64,000 nt of DNA from Streptomyces sp. GESEQ-4. Its GTDB lineage: Bacteria; Actinomycetota; Actinomycetes; Streptomycetales; Streptomycetaceae. The DNA lies in assembly GCF_017948455.1 (NCBI RefSeq), contig NZ_JAFFSU010000003.1, forward strand, positions 186,001-250,000. The letters are read 5' to 3'. The notes beneath the pieces are model-generated. The model searched no databases. It had not been told where the DNA came from and saw only the letters and a program-made list of their open reading frames with translations. Every line of letters starts with the position of its first letter. Position 1 is the first letter of the stretch. A program made the position numbers and the translations under genes. Shown here piece by piece: positions 29,351 to 41,533 of the stretch.

Positions 29351-30544
29351 TTACCCGGCATGGCCGTAATCGGGGAGGACCAGGCCGGTGTTGGCGGCGC
29401 GGTCGGCTCCGGTCAGGGCGGCCGGGTTGCGCAGGGCGTCGTTGCGCGCGTCGAGTATTTCCTGGGTGCGTGGGGCGAGGACGGTGCCGCCGGTGGTGGC
29501 CAGTGCCTGGTTCTTCTCCACGAACTCCCGGGTCCTGCGCTCGTATGCCGCGAACGCGGCAGTGTGGTCGGCATGGCCGGCCAGTTCGCCGGCCAAGACG
29601 TAGGCGCTGACGAGAGAGACGCTGGAGCCCTGGCCGGACATGAACGATGTCGCGTGGGCGGCATCGCCCACCAGAGCGACGCGTCCCTTGGACCACGTGG
29701 GCATGTGGATCTGGCTGACGACGTCGAAGAACAGGTCGTCGGCGGTGCGCATGGCGGCCACCAGGCCGGGAATCTGCCAGGTCTGCTCGGGGAACTTGGA
29801 GGCGACGAGGTCCCGCTGCGCCTCGGGGTTGCGGAAGGCGTCGAAAGGCGGCTCGTCCTGGGCGAAGATGAGGAAGCCGTGCAGACGATCGCTGGGCTCG
29901 TGAGCGAAGAGGACCGCAGCTCGCCCCGGAGTGTTCCAGTTCATCGCCTCGTGTTCGAGGCCGAGGTCGTTGGACAGGGTGAAGCCTGCGAAGGTGTAGC
30001 CGAGGTAGCGGTGGAACTTCGCCTCGGGGCCGAAGACCAGGCTACGCGTGTTGGAGTGCAGCCCGTCGGCGCCGATCACCAGGTCGAAGGTGCGGTGGGA
30101 GCCGCCGTTGAAGGCGACGTCGACGCGATCCCCGCGATCCTCAAGGGTGGCGATGGAATCGTTGAACAGGAACTCGACCGTGTCGCGGACCGGCGCGTAG
30201 AGCGCGTCCGCCAGGTCACCGCGGCGCACTTCGAGATCCAGGCCCTCCTGCCCGCCGGTGACGGCCTCGGGGCGGATGGCGGCGATCAGGGCGCCCGCGG
30301 GGTCCACGAAGGAGATCTTCCGGGTGTCGACGTGGGCCTTGCGCAGTTGCGGGAGCAGCCCCATACGGTCCACGACGTCGCGAGCCGTGCCGCGGATGTC
30401 GATGGCGTAGCCGCCGCCGCGGATTTCAGCTGCTTTCTCGACCACCGTGACCTCGAAGCCGTACCGGGTGAGCCAGTAGGCCAGGGCCGGGCCGGCGATG
30501 CTGGCACCGGAGATGAGGACCTTGCGGTTCGCGGAGTAGTTCAT
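29351..30544 (-). CDS. FAD-dependent monooxygenase (TetX/PHBH-like)
   Basis: A 397-residue class A flavoprotein monooxygenase. It shows the GxGxxG-type FAD motif (VLISGASIAGPALAYWLTRY) with an atypical Ala-Ser, the DG motif IGADGLHSNTRS, and the second FAD motif GRVALVGDAAHATSFMSGQG. It would hydroxylate an aromatic or polyketide-like substrate using NAD(P)H and oxygen; resemblance to TetX-type drug-modifying enzymes suggests, but does not prove, a resistance role. It is the second gene of an operon with the TetR regulator 78 bases upstream. Confidence 0.88.
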   Translation of the reverse strand: MNYSANRKVLISGASIAGPALAYWLTRYGFEVTVVEKAAEIRGGGYAIDIRGTARDVVDRMGLLPQLRKAHVDTRKISFVDPAGALIAAIRPEAVTGGQEGLDLEVRRGDLADALYAPVRDTVEFLFNDSIATLEDRGDRVDVAFNGGSHRTFDLVIGADGLHSNTRSLVFGPEAKFHRYLGYTFAGFTLSNDLGLEHEAMNWNTPGRAAVLFAHEPSDRLHGFLIFAQDEPPFDAFRNPEAQRDLVASKFPEQTWQIPGLVAAMRTADDLFFDVVSQIHMPTWSKGRVALVGDAAHATSFMSGQGSSVSLVSAYVLAGELAGHADHTAAFAAYERRTREFVEKNQALATTGGTVLAPRTQEILDARNDALRNPAALTGADRAANTGLVLPDYGHAG

Positions 30545-30622
30545 GGATGGGTTCCTCTCAGGTCGGCCACGCCAAGAAGCGCGTGCCCCGTGATGTCGAT
30601 GGCGGCCGCCGGTGTCGGCCGG

Positions 30623-31264
30623 TCAGTCGGGCCGTTCGGCTGACCGCACGCCGCCCAGGACGACATCGACGATCCACTCGGCGTCCCTGCGGGTGAAGGG
30701 CTCCTTGCGGCCGGAGGCCAGGCGGTAGTGCACCGCTCCGGAAAGCAGTTCATTGAGGGAACGTGCATCCACTACCGGCAACTGCCCTAGCTGGGTGGCC
30801 TTGTCCAAACGGTCGCGGAGGATCACCAAACGCCGGGTGACCACCTGGTCCGTGAAGGTCTGCACCCGGGGAAAGTCGGGTCCTGGCCGGTGCATCGCCC
30901 GCATGATGACCTGCCCCATCGGACTGTTCAGGGTCGCCTCCAGCGAAAGCAACACCTCAACGAGATCGGCCCGGATGTCGCCCGTGTCGGCGATCGGGTT
31001 CATCTGCTCGGCATACCCGGCCACGGCGTCGTAGACGAGTTCATCGACGGAGGGCCAGTTGCGGTACACGCTGGCCCGGTGCACCCCGGCACGCTCGGCA
31101 ATCTGGTCATAGCGGACGCCGTTCAGACCGTGTTCAGCGACCAGTTCCAGGACCGCCTCCAGTACCCGGGCACGCACGGCGTTACGTCCGCCTCGCCTGG
31201 TCTTGACGGCCTGCTGCTGCCTCGCCTGTTCGCGTGCCACGTCACTCCTCGCGGATTTCCGCAT
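30623..31264 (-). CDS. TetR-family repressor
   Basis: A 213-residue protein beginning MRKSARSDVARE at 31264; an in-frame longer version up to 31297 would reach the operator region and is less likely. The HTH is VRYDQIAERAGVHRASVYRN (residues about 55-75), followed by an all-helical ligand-binding domain with TetR_C features. It precedes the FAD monooxygenase in the same operon, and a perfect palindrome 26 bases before its start suggests autoregulation of both genes, with relief by the monooxygenase substrate. Confidence 0.9.
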   Translation of the reverse strand: MRKSARSDVAREQARQQQAVKTRRGGRNAVRARVLEAVLELVAEHGLNGVRYDQIAERAGVHRASVYRNWPSVDELVYDAVAGYAEQMNPIADTGDIRADLVEVLLSLEATLNSPMGQVIMRAMHRPGPDFPRVQTFTDQVVTRRLVILRDRLDKATQLGQLPVVDARSLNELLSGAVHYRLASGRKEPFTRRDAEWIVDVVLGGVRSAERPD

Positions 31265-31289
31265 CGGACGAGCAGCACCGTAGCACTGC

Positions 31290-31306
31290 TGCGACAATTT
31301 GTCGCA
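31290..31306. promoter_or_regulatory. Palindromic operator of the TetR operon
   Basis: TGCGACAATTTGTCGCA is a perfect inverted repeat of 8 bp around one central base, in an AT-richer spot 26 bases upstream of the TetR start. Size and position fit a TetR autoregulatory site. Confidence 0.75.
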
Positions 31307-31384
31307 TCAAAAGAAACCACTACGCCCACTTCATGCAGGAGGCGGGGAAGAAGGGGCGCAGGGCGATCGGTAGCCTTCGGCTCT

Positions 31385-33196
31385 ATGTTCACCACCCGCC
31401 CCACTCTCCAGGGCACCTTCGGCATGGTGTCCTCCACGCACTGGCTGGCCTCGCAGTCCGCGATGGCCGTGCTGGAGGACGGCGGCAACGCATATGACGC
31501 CGCTGTCGCGGGCGCCTTCGTGCTGCACGTCGTGGAGCCGCATCTCAACGGGCCCGCCGGCGAGGTGCCGATCCTGCTCGCGCCCGCGGACGGTGAGGTA
31601 AGGGTGCTGTGCGGGCAGGGCGTCGCCCCCGCCGGCGCGACGGTCGCGCACTACAAGGGGCTCGGCCTGGATCTCGTACCCGGCACGGGACCGCTGGCCG
31701 CCGCGGTGCCGGGCGCCTTCGACGCCTGGATGCTGCTGCTGCGCGACCACGGCACCAAGTCCCTGGACGACGTCCTGAAGTACGCCATCGGGTACGCCGA
31801 ACACGGGCACGCGCCCGTGGAGAACGTCGGCGCCACCGTCGAGACCGTACGGCAGCTCTTTGAGACGGAGTGGACCTCGTCGGCGGAGCTGTACTTGCCG
31901 GGCGGGAAGGCGCCCCGGCCCGGCGCACTGCTGCGCAATCCCGCTCTCGCGGCCACCTGGAAGCGGTTGCTCGCCGAGATCGCCGGGGCCGGGGACCGGG
32001 ACGCGCGGATCGAGGCGGCGCGTGAGGTGTGGCGCGGCGGGTTCATCGCCGAGGCGCTGGTACGGCAGTCCGCGCGCCCCACCATGGACACCAGCGGCGA
32101 ACGGCACACCGGCACGCTCACCGCCGCCGACCTCGCCGGGTGGTCCGCGACATACGAGGCGCCGGCGACGTACGACTGGAACGGCTGGACCGTCTGCAAG
32201 GCCGGACCCTGGAGTCAAGGACCGGTCCTGCTCCAGCAGTTGGCGCTGCTCCCCGACGAACTGCCGCCCTACGGATCCGCCGACTACGTCCATCTGCTCA
32301 TCGAGGGCTGCAAGCTCGCCATGGCCGACCGGGAGGCCTGGTACGGCGACGCGGCCGACGTGCCGCTCGACGAGCTGCTGTCGGCGGACTACAACACGGC
32401 CCGGCGTGCGCTCGTCGGGGACGAGGCCTCGCACGAGCTGCGGCCCGGCAGTCCGGGTGGGCGTACTCCGCGACTCGGTGCGCACGCGCGCGTGGTCGCC
32501 CCCGACGCTGCGGGCTTCGACCCGATGGGCGCCGGTGAACCGACCGTCCAGAAGCTCGCGGGCCTGCCCGATATCGCCGCCGACGGGCACACGCGCGGCG
32601 ACACCTGCCACCTCGACGTCGTCGACCGCTGGGGCAACATGGTCGCCGCCACGCCCAGCGGCGGCTGGCTGCAGTCCAACCCCGTCGTGCCCGAACTGGG
32701 CTTCCCGCTCGGTACCCGGCTGCAGATGACCTGGCTCGAGGAGGGCCTGCCCGGCTCGCTCACCCCGGGCCGCCGGCCGCGCACCACGCTCACGCCGTCG
32801 ATCGCGCTGCGCGACGGGGTGCCGGTCATGGCGTTCGGGACGCCCGGCGGGGACCAGCAGGACCAGTGGCAGCTGCACTTCTTCCTGGCGGTCGCCCTAC
32901 GCGCCCGGGTCCGCGGCGGCCTCGACCTCCAGGGCGCGATCGACGCCCCGAACTGGCACAACGACAGCTTCCCCAGCTCCTTCTACCCGCGCGGCATGCG
33001 CCCGGGCAGCGTCACCGTGGAGTCCCGGGCGGACACGGAGGTCGTCGAGGAGCTGCGGCGGCGCGGGCACGACGTGACCGTGGGCGAGCCGTGGTCGGAG
33101 GGGCGGCTGTGCGCGGTCGCACGGGATCCGGAGAGCGGAATTCTGTCGGCGGCGGCGAACCCGCGGGGGATGCAGGGGTACGCGGTGGGGCGCTGA
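31385..33196 (+). CDS. Gamma-glutamyltransferase family protein, cytoplasmic paralogue
   Basis: A 603-residue Ntn-hydrolase of the GGT/oxamate-amidohydrolase-like group, with no signal peptide. The N-terminal motif is GGNAYDAAVAGAFVLHVVEP and the autoprocessing site is GDTCHLDVVDRWGNMVAATP, with Thr in the nucleophile place but Cys following where classical GGTs have Thr. SLTPGRRPRTTLTPSIALRD and GTPGGDQQDQWQLHFFL correspond to the small-subunit motifs. The substitutions suggest another substrate than glutathione. The ATG at 31385 lacks a strong ribosome site; the open frame continues far upstream but covers the TetR promoter. Confidence 0.87.
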   Translation: MFTTRPTLQGTFGMVSSTHWLASQSAMAVLEDGGNAYDAAVAGAFVLHVVEPHLNGPAGEVPILLAPADGEVRVLCGQGVAPAGATVAHYKGLGLDLVPGTGPLAAAVPGAFDAWMLLLRDHGTKSLDDVLKYAIGYAEHGHAPVENVGATVETVRQLFETEWTSSAELYLPGGKAPRPGALLRNPALAATWKRLLAEIAGAGDRDARIEAAREVWRGGFIAEALVRQSARPTMDTSGERHTGTLTAADLAGWSATYEAPATYDWNGWTVCKAGPWSQGPVLLQQLALLPDELPPYGSADYVHLLIEGCKLAMADREAWYGDAADVPLDELLSADYNTARRALVGDEASHELRPGSPGGRTPRLGAHARVVAPDAAGFDPMGAGEPTVQKLAGLPDIAADGHTRGDTCHLDVVDRWGNMVAATPSGGWLQSNPVVPELGFPLGTRLQMTWLEEGLPGSLTPGRRPRTTLTPSIALRDGVPVMAFGTPGGDQQDQWQLHFFLAVALRARVRGGLDLQGAIDAPNWHNDSFPSSFYPRGMRPGSVTVESRADTEVVEELRRRGHDVTVGEPWSEGRLCAVARDPESGILSAAANPRGMQGYAVGR

Positions 33197-33283
33197 ACGC
33201 CCGAAGAGGGGTGTTCATCCCGATTCCACCCGCGGTACAGGGGGCGGGCGGGGATTGTCAGTGGTGCGTGCTCTCATGGAGGC

Positions 33284-34141
33284 ATGATCGAGCACACCGA
33301 AACCATCGACGAGTTTCTCACGCATCACTCCGCCGACGTGGAAGCCGCGGTCCGCGAGGCGGCCGCCGCCGAGATCATGCCGCGCTTCCGCCGGCTGGCC
33401 GCGCACGAGGTCGACCAGAAGAGCGGCCCGCACGACCTGGTCACGGACGCCGACCGCAAGGCCGAGCAGTACCTCACCGAGGCACTCGGCAAGCTGCTGC
33501 CCGGCTCCGTCGTGGTCGGCGAGGAAGCGGTGCACGCCAACCCGGCGACGTACGAGGCGATACAGGACGACGCCCCGGTCTGGATCGTCGACCCCGTCGA
33601 CGGCACACGGCAGTTCGTGCACGGCGACTCCGGCTTCTGCACCCTGGTCGCGCTCGCCCGGCGCGGAGTGGTGCTCGCCTCCTGGACCTACGCGCCGGCG
33701 CGCGACCAACTGGCCACGGCCGTACGGGGCGGCGGCGCCTTCCTCGACGGCGAGCGGCTGCACGCCGGTCCTCCCGCCGCAGGCCGGGACCTCCGCATCG
33801 CCACCTCCCACCCGGACTACACGACGGACGACCAGAAGCGCGCGCTGCTCAGCCTGTGGACGGACGGCGTCGCCCCGCGCGCCTGCGGCTCGGCGGGACT
33901 GGAGTATCTCGCCGTCGCCCGCGGCGAGTCGGACGCGGTCGCCTTCTCCTGGGAGGCCGCCTGGGATCACGCGGCGGGCCTGCTGCTGGTCGAGGAGGCG
34001 GGCGGCGCCCACCTGACGCTCTCGGGGAAGCCGTTCCGCGTCACGGGCGGCAACGCGCTGCCCTTCACCGCGGCGCGCGACGAGGCCACGGCCCGCCGGA
34101 TCGTGGAGCTGCTGTCCGAGCCGTACCCGTGGATCCGATGA
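33284..34141 (+). CDS. Inositol-monophosphatase-family phosphatase (HisN-like)
   Basis: A 285-residue Mg-dependent phosphatase. Metal motifs are TDADRKAEQYL, GEEAVHAN, WIVDPVDGTRQFVHG (DPVDGT) and SWEAAWDHAAGLLLVEEAG (WDxAAG). Members dephosphorylate inositol phosphate, histidinol phosphate or 3'-phosphoadenosine phosphates; the sequence does not decide which. The ATG at 33284 follows GGAGGC. Confidence 0.9.
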   Translation: MIEHTETIDEFLTHHSADVEAAVREAAAAEIMPRFRRLAAHEVDQKSGPHDLVTDADRKAEQYLTEALGKLLPGSVVVGEEAVHANPATYEAIQDDAPVWIVDPVDGTRQFVHGDSGFCTLVALARRGVVLASWTYAPARDQLATAVRGGGAFLDGERLHAGPPAAGRDLRIATSHPDYTTDDQKRALLSLWTDGVAPRACGSAGLEYLAVARGESDAVAFSWEAAWDHAAGLLLVEEAGGAHLTLSGKPFRVTGGNALPFTAARDEATARRIVELLSEPYPWIR

Positions 34142-34264
34142 CGGCGCCCTGACCCAGCTCCGCTCCCGCCGACGCCCGCCCGGCCCCACCGCGGCGCGAG
34201 GACTGTCAGTGCCCCGGCATATCCTGATCCTTCAGTGGCCATCGGCTGACAAAGGAGTCCGAAG

Positions 34265-35683
34265 GTGCCGTCGATGCTCGATGCCGTCGTGGTGGGTGCG
34301 GGGCCGAACGGGCTGACGGCCGCCGTGGAGCTGGCCCGGCGCGGTTTCTCCGTGGCCGTCTTCGAGGCCCGCGACACCGTGGGCGGAGGCGCCCGCACCG
34401 AGGAGCTGACCCTCCCCGGCTTCCGCCACGACCCGTGCTCCGCCGCGCACCCCCTCGGCATCAACTCACCGGCGTTCCGGGCCATGCCCCTGGAGCGGCA
34501 CGGCCTGGAGTGGCTGCACGCCGAGCTGCCCATGGCGCACCCCTTCACCGACGGCACCGCCGCCGTGCTGTCCCGGTCGGTCGCCGAGACGGCCGCGTCG
34601 TTCGGGCCACGCGACGCGGGCACCTACCGCAGGCTGGTCGAGCCCTTCCTGCCCAGGTGGGACACGCTCGCCCATGACTTCATGTCCCTGCCGCTCACCT
34701 CGCTGCCCCGGGACCCGGTGACCCTCGCCCGCTTCGGACTCGTCGGCCTGCCCCCGTCGACCTGGCTGACCCGCCGCTTCCGCGACGAACGCGCGAAGAC
34801 GCTGTTCGCCGGACTCGTGGCCCACGTCATGGCCCCGCTGAACGGCATTCTGACCGGCGGCATCGGCCTGGTCTTCGCCCTCGCCGCGCACGCCCGCGGC
34901 TGGCCGGTGGCCCGCGGCGGCTCCCAATCGATCTCCGACGCGCTCACCTCGTATCTGAAGGACCTCGGCGGCACCGTCCACACCGACTACGAGGTCAAGC
35001 GCCTCGACGACCTGCCGCCCGCGCGCGCCTACGTCTTCGACACCTCACCCACCGCCCTGGCCCGTATCGCCGGCTTCGGGGGGTACTACGAGGGCTTTCG
35101 CTACGGCCCCGGAGTCTTCAAGGTCGACTACGCGCTGGACGGGCCGGTGCCGTGGACCGCGCCTGAGGCCCGTGCCGCCGGGACCGTGCAGATCGGCGCG
35201 GACAGCGCGGAGATCGGCGCCGCCCTGCACGCCGCGTCCCGGGAGGGCCGGGCACCCGACAAACCGTTCATGATCACCGTCCAGCCCAGTGTCGTCGACC
35301 CCACCCGTGCCCCCGCCGGGAAGCAGGTCTTCTGGGCGTACGGCCATGTCCCCAGCGGCTGGACCGGCGACCTCACCGACGCCATCGAGCGCCAACTGGA
35401 GCGCTTCGCACCGGGATTCCGCGACCGGGTCCTCGCCCGCGCGACCGCCGGCCCGCCCGAGCTGGCCGCCCGCAACGCCAACTACGTCGGCGGCGACATC
35501 GCCTCCGGCGCCGTCTCCGGACTCCAGACCCTGCTGCGGCCCAAGCTGTCCCTGTTCCCGTACAGCACGCCCCACCCGGCCGTCTTCATCTGCTCCTCGG
35601 CCACCCCGCCCGGACCCGGAGTCCACGGCATGTCGGGGCACAACGCGGCGAAGGCGGTCTGGAGGAAGCTGAGGCAGACATGA
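34265..35683 (+). CDS. Phytoene-desaturase-like FAD oxidoreductase
   Basis: A 472-residue flavoprotein starting at a GTG with AAGGAG seven bases upstream. The dinucleotide-binding motif [20 protein letters not shown] is followed by [19 protein letters not shown], and the C-terminus carries [19 protein letters not shown], typical of the CrtI/PYROXD2 family. Such enzymes oxidise carotenoids or other lipophilic substrates, but no carotenoid genes are nearby, so the substrate is unknown. Its stop overlaps the macrodomain gene start (ATGA). Confidence 0.88.
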   Translation: MPSMLDAVVVGAGPNGLTAAVELARRGFSVAVFEARDTVGGGARTEELTLPGFRHDPCSAAHPLGINSPAFRAMPLERHGLEWLHAELPMAHPFTDGTAAVLSRSVAETAASFGPRDAGTYRRLVEPFLPRWDTLAHDFMSLPLTSLPRDPVTLARFGLVGLPPSTWLTRRFRDERAKTLFAGLVAHVMAPLNGILTGGIGLVFALAAHARGWPVARGGSQSISDALTSYLKDLGGTVHTDYEVKRLDDLPPARAYVFDTSPTALARIAGFGGYYEGFRYGPGVFKVDYALDGPVPWTAPEARAAGTVQIGADSAEIGAALHAASREGRAPDKPFMITVQPSVVDPTRAPAGKQVFWAYGHVPSGWTGDLTDAIERQLERFAPGFRDRVLARATAGPPELAARNANYVGGDIASGAVSGLQTLLRPKLSLFPYSTPHPAVFICSSATPPGPGVHGMSGHNAAKAVWRKLRQT

Positions 35684-36189
35684 CCACCATCACCCTCGTC
35701 CAGGGCGACATCACCCGACAGACAGCCGAGGCGATCGTCAACGCGGCGAACTCCTCCCTGCTCGGCGGAGGCGGCGTGGACGGCGCCATCCACCGCCGCG
35801 GCGGCCCCGCCATCCTCGAGGAATGCCGGGCGCTGCGCGCGGCCCAGTACGGCAAGGGTCTGCCCACCGGGCAGGCGGTCGCCACGACGGCGGGCGAACT
35901 GGACGCCCGCTGGGTGATCCACACCGTTGGTCCCGTCTTCAGCCAGACCGAGGACCGTTCCGCCCTCCTCGCCTCCTGCTACCGCGAATCCCTGCGGGTG
36001 GCCGACGAGTTGAGTGCCCGCACCGTCGCGTTCCCGGCCATCTCCACGGGCGTGTACCGCTGGCCGATGGAGGACGCGGCCCGGATCGCGCTGGAGACGG
36101 TAAGGGCAACGAACACGCAGGTCGAGGAGGTCAGATTCGTCCTCTTCGACGACCGGGCATACCAGGCATTCGCAACACAGGCCGCCTGA
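35680..36189 (+). CDS. Macrodomain ADP-ribose-binding hydrolase
   Basis: A 169-residue protein made of one MacroD-type domain: [34 protein letters not shown] (ligand loop), and [20 protein letters not shown]. MacroD enzymes remove O-acetyl-ADP-ribose or ADP-ribose from proteins. It overlaps the oxidoreductase gene by four bases. The window also has a sirtuin (51962), which makes O-acetyl-ADP-ribose, but 16 kb away. Confidence 0.93.
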   Translation: MTTITLVQGDITRQTAEAIVNAANSSLLGGGGVDGAIHRRGGPAILEECRALRAAQYGKGLPTGQAVATTAGELDARWVIHTVGPVFSQTEDRSALLASCYRESLRVADELSARTVAFPAISTGVYRWPMEDAARIALETVRATNTQVEEVRFVLFDDRAYQAFATQAA

Positions 36190-36193
36190 ACGC

Positions 36194-36245
36194 GCCCCGA
36201 TAGGGGCGCGGGGAACTGCGCGACCAGCCCCCACCAACCCGCAGA
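36194..36245 (+). repeat. Copy 5 of the dispersed 3'-end repeat
   Basis: GCGCCCCGATAGGGGCGCGG, GGAACTGCGCGACCAGCCCC, then CACCAACCCGCAG. The hairpin begins five bases after the macrodomain stop and the repeat ends next to the convergent meaB stop, so it may terminate both. Confidence 0.85.
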
Positions 36246-36248
36246 GCA

Positions 36249-37219
36249 CTACCTTCCGAAGGCCTTGAGAATCCGCTCCGCCGCCAGCGTCGCAGTCAAC
36301 TCCCCATCCCGCACCTGCTGTTCAAGCCCAGGCGCAACCGACCGCACCGCCGGATCCGCATGCAGCCGACCGAGCAACTCATCACGCACCATGCCCCACG
36401 TCCAGTCGACCTGCTGATCACGCCGCTTGGCGGCAAGGCGGCCGGTGGAATCCAACAACGCACGGTGCTGCTCAAGGCGTTCCCAGACCGTGTCCAGGCC
36501 GGTCGACTCACGCGCGCTGCAGTGCAAGACGGGCGGCGTCCAGGCCACGTCCTTCCCATGCATCAACCGCAACGCCCCCGACAGTTCCCGCGCCGCCGCC
36601 CGCGCATCGCGCTCGTGCGGCCCGTCCGCCTTGTTCACGGCGATGACGTCGGCCAGCTCCAGCACACCCTTCTTGATGCCCTGCAACTGGTCGCCGGTGC
36701 GGGCCAGCGTGAGCAGGAGGAAGGAGTCGACCATGCCCGCCACCGCGGTCTCCGACTGGCCGACACCGACCGTCTCGACCAGCACCACGTCGTAGCCCGC
36801 GGCCTCCATCACCACCATCGACTCGCGCGTGGCCTTGGCGACCCCGCCGAGCGTGCCCGCGCTGGGGGAGGGGCGGACGAAGGCCGCCGGGTCCACGGCC
36901 AGCCGTTCCATTCGCGTCTTGTCGCCGAGGATCGAGCCGCCCGTACGCGTGGACGACGGGTCGACGGCGAGCACCGCGACCCGGTGCCCGAGGGACGTCA
37001 GCATCGTGCCGAACGCGTCGATGAACGTCGACTTCCCCACACCCGGCACCCCGCTGATCCCGATCCGCCGGGCCCGGCCGCTGTGCGGAAGCAGCTCGGT
37101 CAGCAACTCCTGCGCCAGCGCCCGGTGTTGAGGGCGTGTCGACTCGACGAGCGTGATGGCGCGTGCGACGAGTGCCCGCTTCCCGTCGAGCACGCCCTTC
37201 ACATACGTGTCGAGATCGA

Positions 37220-37223
<4 letters not shown>
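36249..37223 (-). CDS. meaB: Methylmalonyl-CoA mutase-associated GTPase
   Basis: A 324-residue G3E GTPase that protects and reactivates methylmalonyl-CoA mutase by gating adenosylcobalamin delivery. Walker A is [17 protein letters not shown], with [28 protein letters not shown] (switch) and [11 protein letters not shown] (base specificity). The GTG start overlaps the mutB stop (GTGA), so it is translated with its client enzyme. Confidence 0.95.
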
Positions 37224-39381
<2,158 letters not shown>

Positions 39382-39382
<1 letters not shown>

Positions 39383-41181
39383 CAGGACACTCCCATGCGG
39401 TCGAGGGTGGCGGAGAGTACGGCTACGGCGTCGCAGCCCGCGAAGACGTAGCCGTCGACGGGGTGCTGCCCGGGCTTGCCCGCGAGGAACACATGCGTGG
39501 CGCCCGCTGCCCTCAGAGCCTGTGCGGTGTCCGCCGCCTGCTCCTCGTACAGCGTGTCGCTGGAGCAGAGGCAGGCCTCAGAGGCGCCGCTCTCCTCGAA
39601 CGTGCCCTCCGTGACGGGTTCGATGCCGCCCGCCTGGAAGAGGTTCGCGGCGAAGGTGAGCCGTGCGGTGTGGGCGGCGGCGGGGCCGAGCGCGACGAGG
39701 AAGATCCGCGGCCGGGTGCCGGTCGCCGCGAGGTGGGCGTCGGAGCGGGCGCGCAGCGCCTCGTACGCCTCGTCGCGGTGGACGCGGGGCAGGCCGCCGG
39801 AGGGCGGCTCGGGCGCGGACGCGCGCTGCACCGGCTTCTCGGCGAGGTTCGGGAACTCGCTGACGCCGGTGATGGGTTCGCGCCGCTTGGCGAGCTTCGT
39901 GCTGCGCGCCTCCCAGGTCTGAGCCAGCTTCTCGCCGAGCCGGCCCGAGCGCAGGGCGGCCGCCTGGCCGCCGATCTGCTCCAGCCACTGGAAGAACTCC
40001 CAGCCCGCGTGGGCGAGTTCGTCGGTGAGCCGCTCCACGTACCAGGAGCCGCCCGCCGGGTCGATCACCCGGGCCAGGTGCGACTCCTCGATGAGGATCG
40101 TCGAGGTGTTGCGGGCGATGCGCCGCGCGAACGCGTCCGGCAGGCCGAGCGTGTGGTCGAAGGGCAGCACGGTGACGGAGTCGGCGCCGCCGACCCCGGC
40201 GGCCAGCGTGGCGACCGTGGTGCGCAGCATGTTCACCCACGGGTCCCGGCGCGACATCATCACCGGCGAGGTCACCACGTGCTGCACCTGCCTGCCGGTC
40301 CCTCCGCTCACCTCGGCGACCCGCGCCCACAGCCGGCGCGCCGCGCGCAGCTTGGCGATGGTCAGGAACTGGTCGGCGGTGGCCGCGTAGCGGAATTCCA
40401 GCTGTGCGCAGGCCTGTTCGACGGTGAGCCCGGCCGCGGTCAGCTCCCGCAGGTAGGCGACACCGGTCGCGAGCGAGGCGCCCAGCTCCTGCGCCGCCGA
40501 CCCGCCGGCCTCGTGGTACGGCAGCGCGTCCACGGTCAGCGCCCGCAGTTCCGGATACTCCTCGGCGCACCGCCGGGCCAGTCCGGCCGTTGGCGCGAAG
40601 TCGAGCTGCTGCCCGCTCCGGGCCTCGTACCCGAGCGGGTCGGCACCCAGATTGCCGCGTGCTTCGTTGTGCGCGACGCCGCGCTCCTCGTACAGCCGAA
40701 GCAGTTCGCCTGCGGCCTCCTCGGTGTCCCTGCCTGCGTCCAGGACGACGGGCGCGAGGTCCAGGTACACGCCTTCGAGCACCTGGGGGAGGGACGAGAC
40801 CGGGAAACCGCCTTCACCGACGACCAGCCAGAGGGAGGTGACACCGTTTTCGAGGTCGGCGAGGACGAGGTCGCCGGAGGCTGTCGCGTGCCGCTGCCGT
40901 ACGTCCCAGCCGCCCTTGGTGTTCCCCTCCGGGCGACCACCCCGGACGAACGGGGCGAAACCCGGGAAACCGGTGTCGGGAGCGGTGTCGAGCGCGGTGT
41001 ACAGGGGCCGGGTGCGCAGCCCGTCCTCCAGCGCGGTGGAGAGGGCGTCCTCGGCGGCGGCACCCGTGACGTCCCGGCCAGACTTGCGCAGGACGCCCTC
41101 CACGAGGCGTTGCCACTGCTCATGGGTCGCGGCGGGGAACTCGGCGGCCGTCGAGAGCCCGTCATTGGGCAGGACTGTCAT
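39382..41181 (-). CDS. mutA: Methylmalonyl-CoA mutase, small subunit
   Basis: A 599-residue structural subunit, homologous to MutB but without a complete cobalamin site: the C-terminal B12-like domain reads [20 protein letters not shown] and lacks the DxHxxG motif. It forms the heterodimer with MutB and is the first gene of the mutA-mutB-meaB operon. The ATG at 41181 (MTVLPNDGL) is the first good start; two repeat copies lie upstream, which leaves the promoter within 41182-41306. Confidence 0.94.
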
Positions 41182-41306
41182 GCTCGGGATGCTAGGCGAG
41201 AGCCCTTGAGCAGGTGCAGAGCCACAGGCTGTGACCTTGCCCTCGCCGCTGCTGTGACCGGTTCCTCATATGCGGTTCCGCCGCGGGGGTGCGGGTCGTC
41301 GGGCGT

Positions 41307-41521
41307 GTGCGGGTCTGTGGGGGCTGGTCGCGCCCACGCGGCGGAGCCGCACATCGATACAGCCCCGCGCCCCTTCGGGGCGCTGCTGTCCCGCATCTGG
41401 CTTCGCCGGGTCCGCTTGGACCTCCCCGCGGGCCGTCGGTCGCGTGCGGGTCTGTGGGGGCTGGTCGCGCCCACGCGGCGGAGCCGCACATCGATACAGC
41501 CCCGCGCCCCTTCGGGGCGCT
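41307..41521 (-). repeat. Copies 6 and 7 of the dispersed repeat as a perfect 78-bp direct pair
   Basis: Bases 41307-41384 and 41444-41521 are identical: GTGCGGGTCTGTGGGGGCTG, GTCGCGCCCACGCGGCGGAG, CCGCACATCGATACAGCCCC, then the hairpin GCGCCCCTTCGGGGCGC. A 59-base unique spacer separates them. The right copy ends 12 bases from the cbiO stop. This is the long-form variant with the same internal insertion as copy 2. Apart from these, the 352-base gap 41182-41533 holds no gene. Confidence 0.92.
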
Positions 41522-41533
41522 CGCCGGGTGCGG

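Noticed and set aside
30890..31384. Long N-terminal extension of the second GGT-family gene
   Set aside because: It runs antisense through the TetR gene and its operator and has no GGT similarity.
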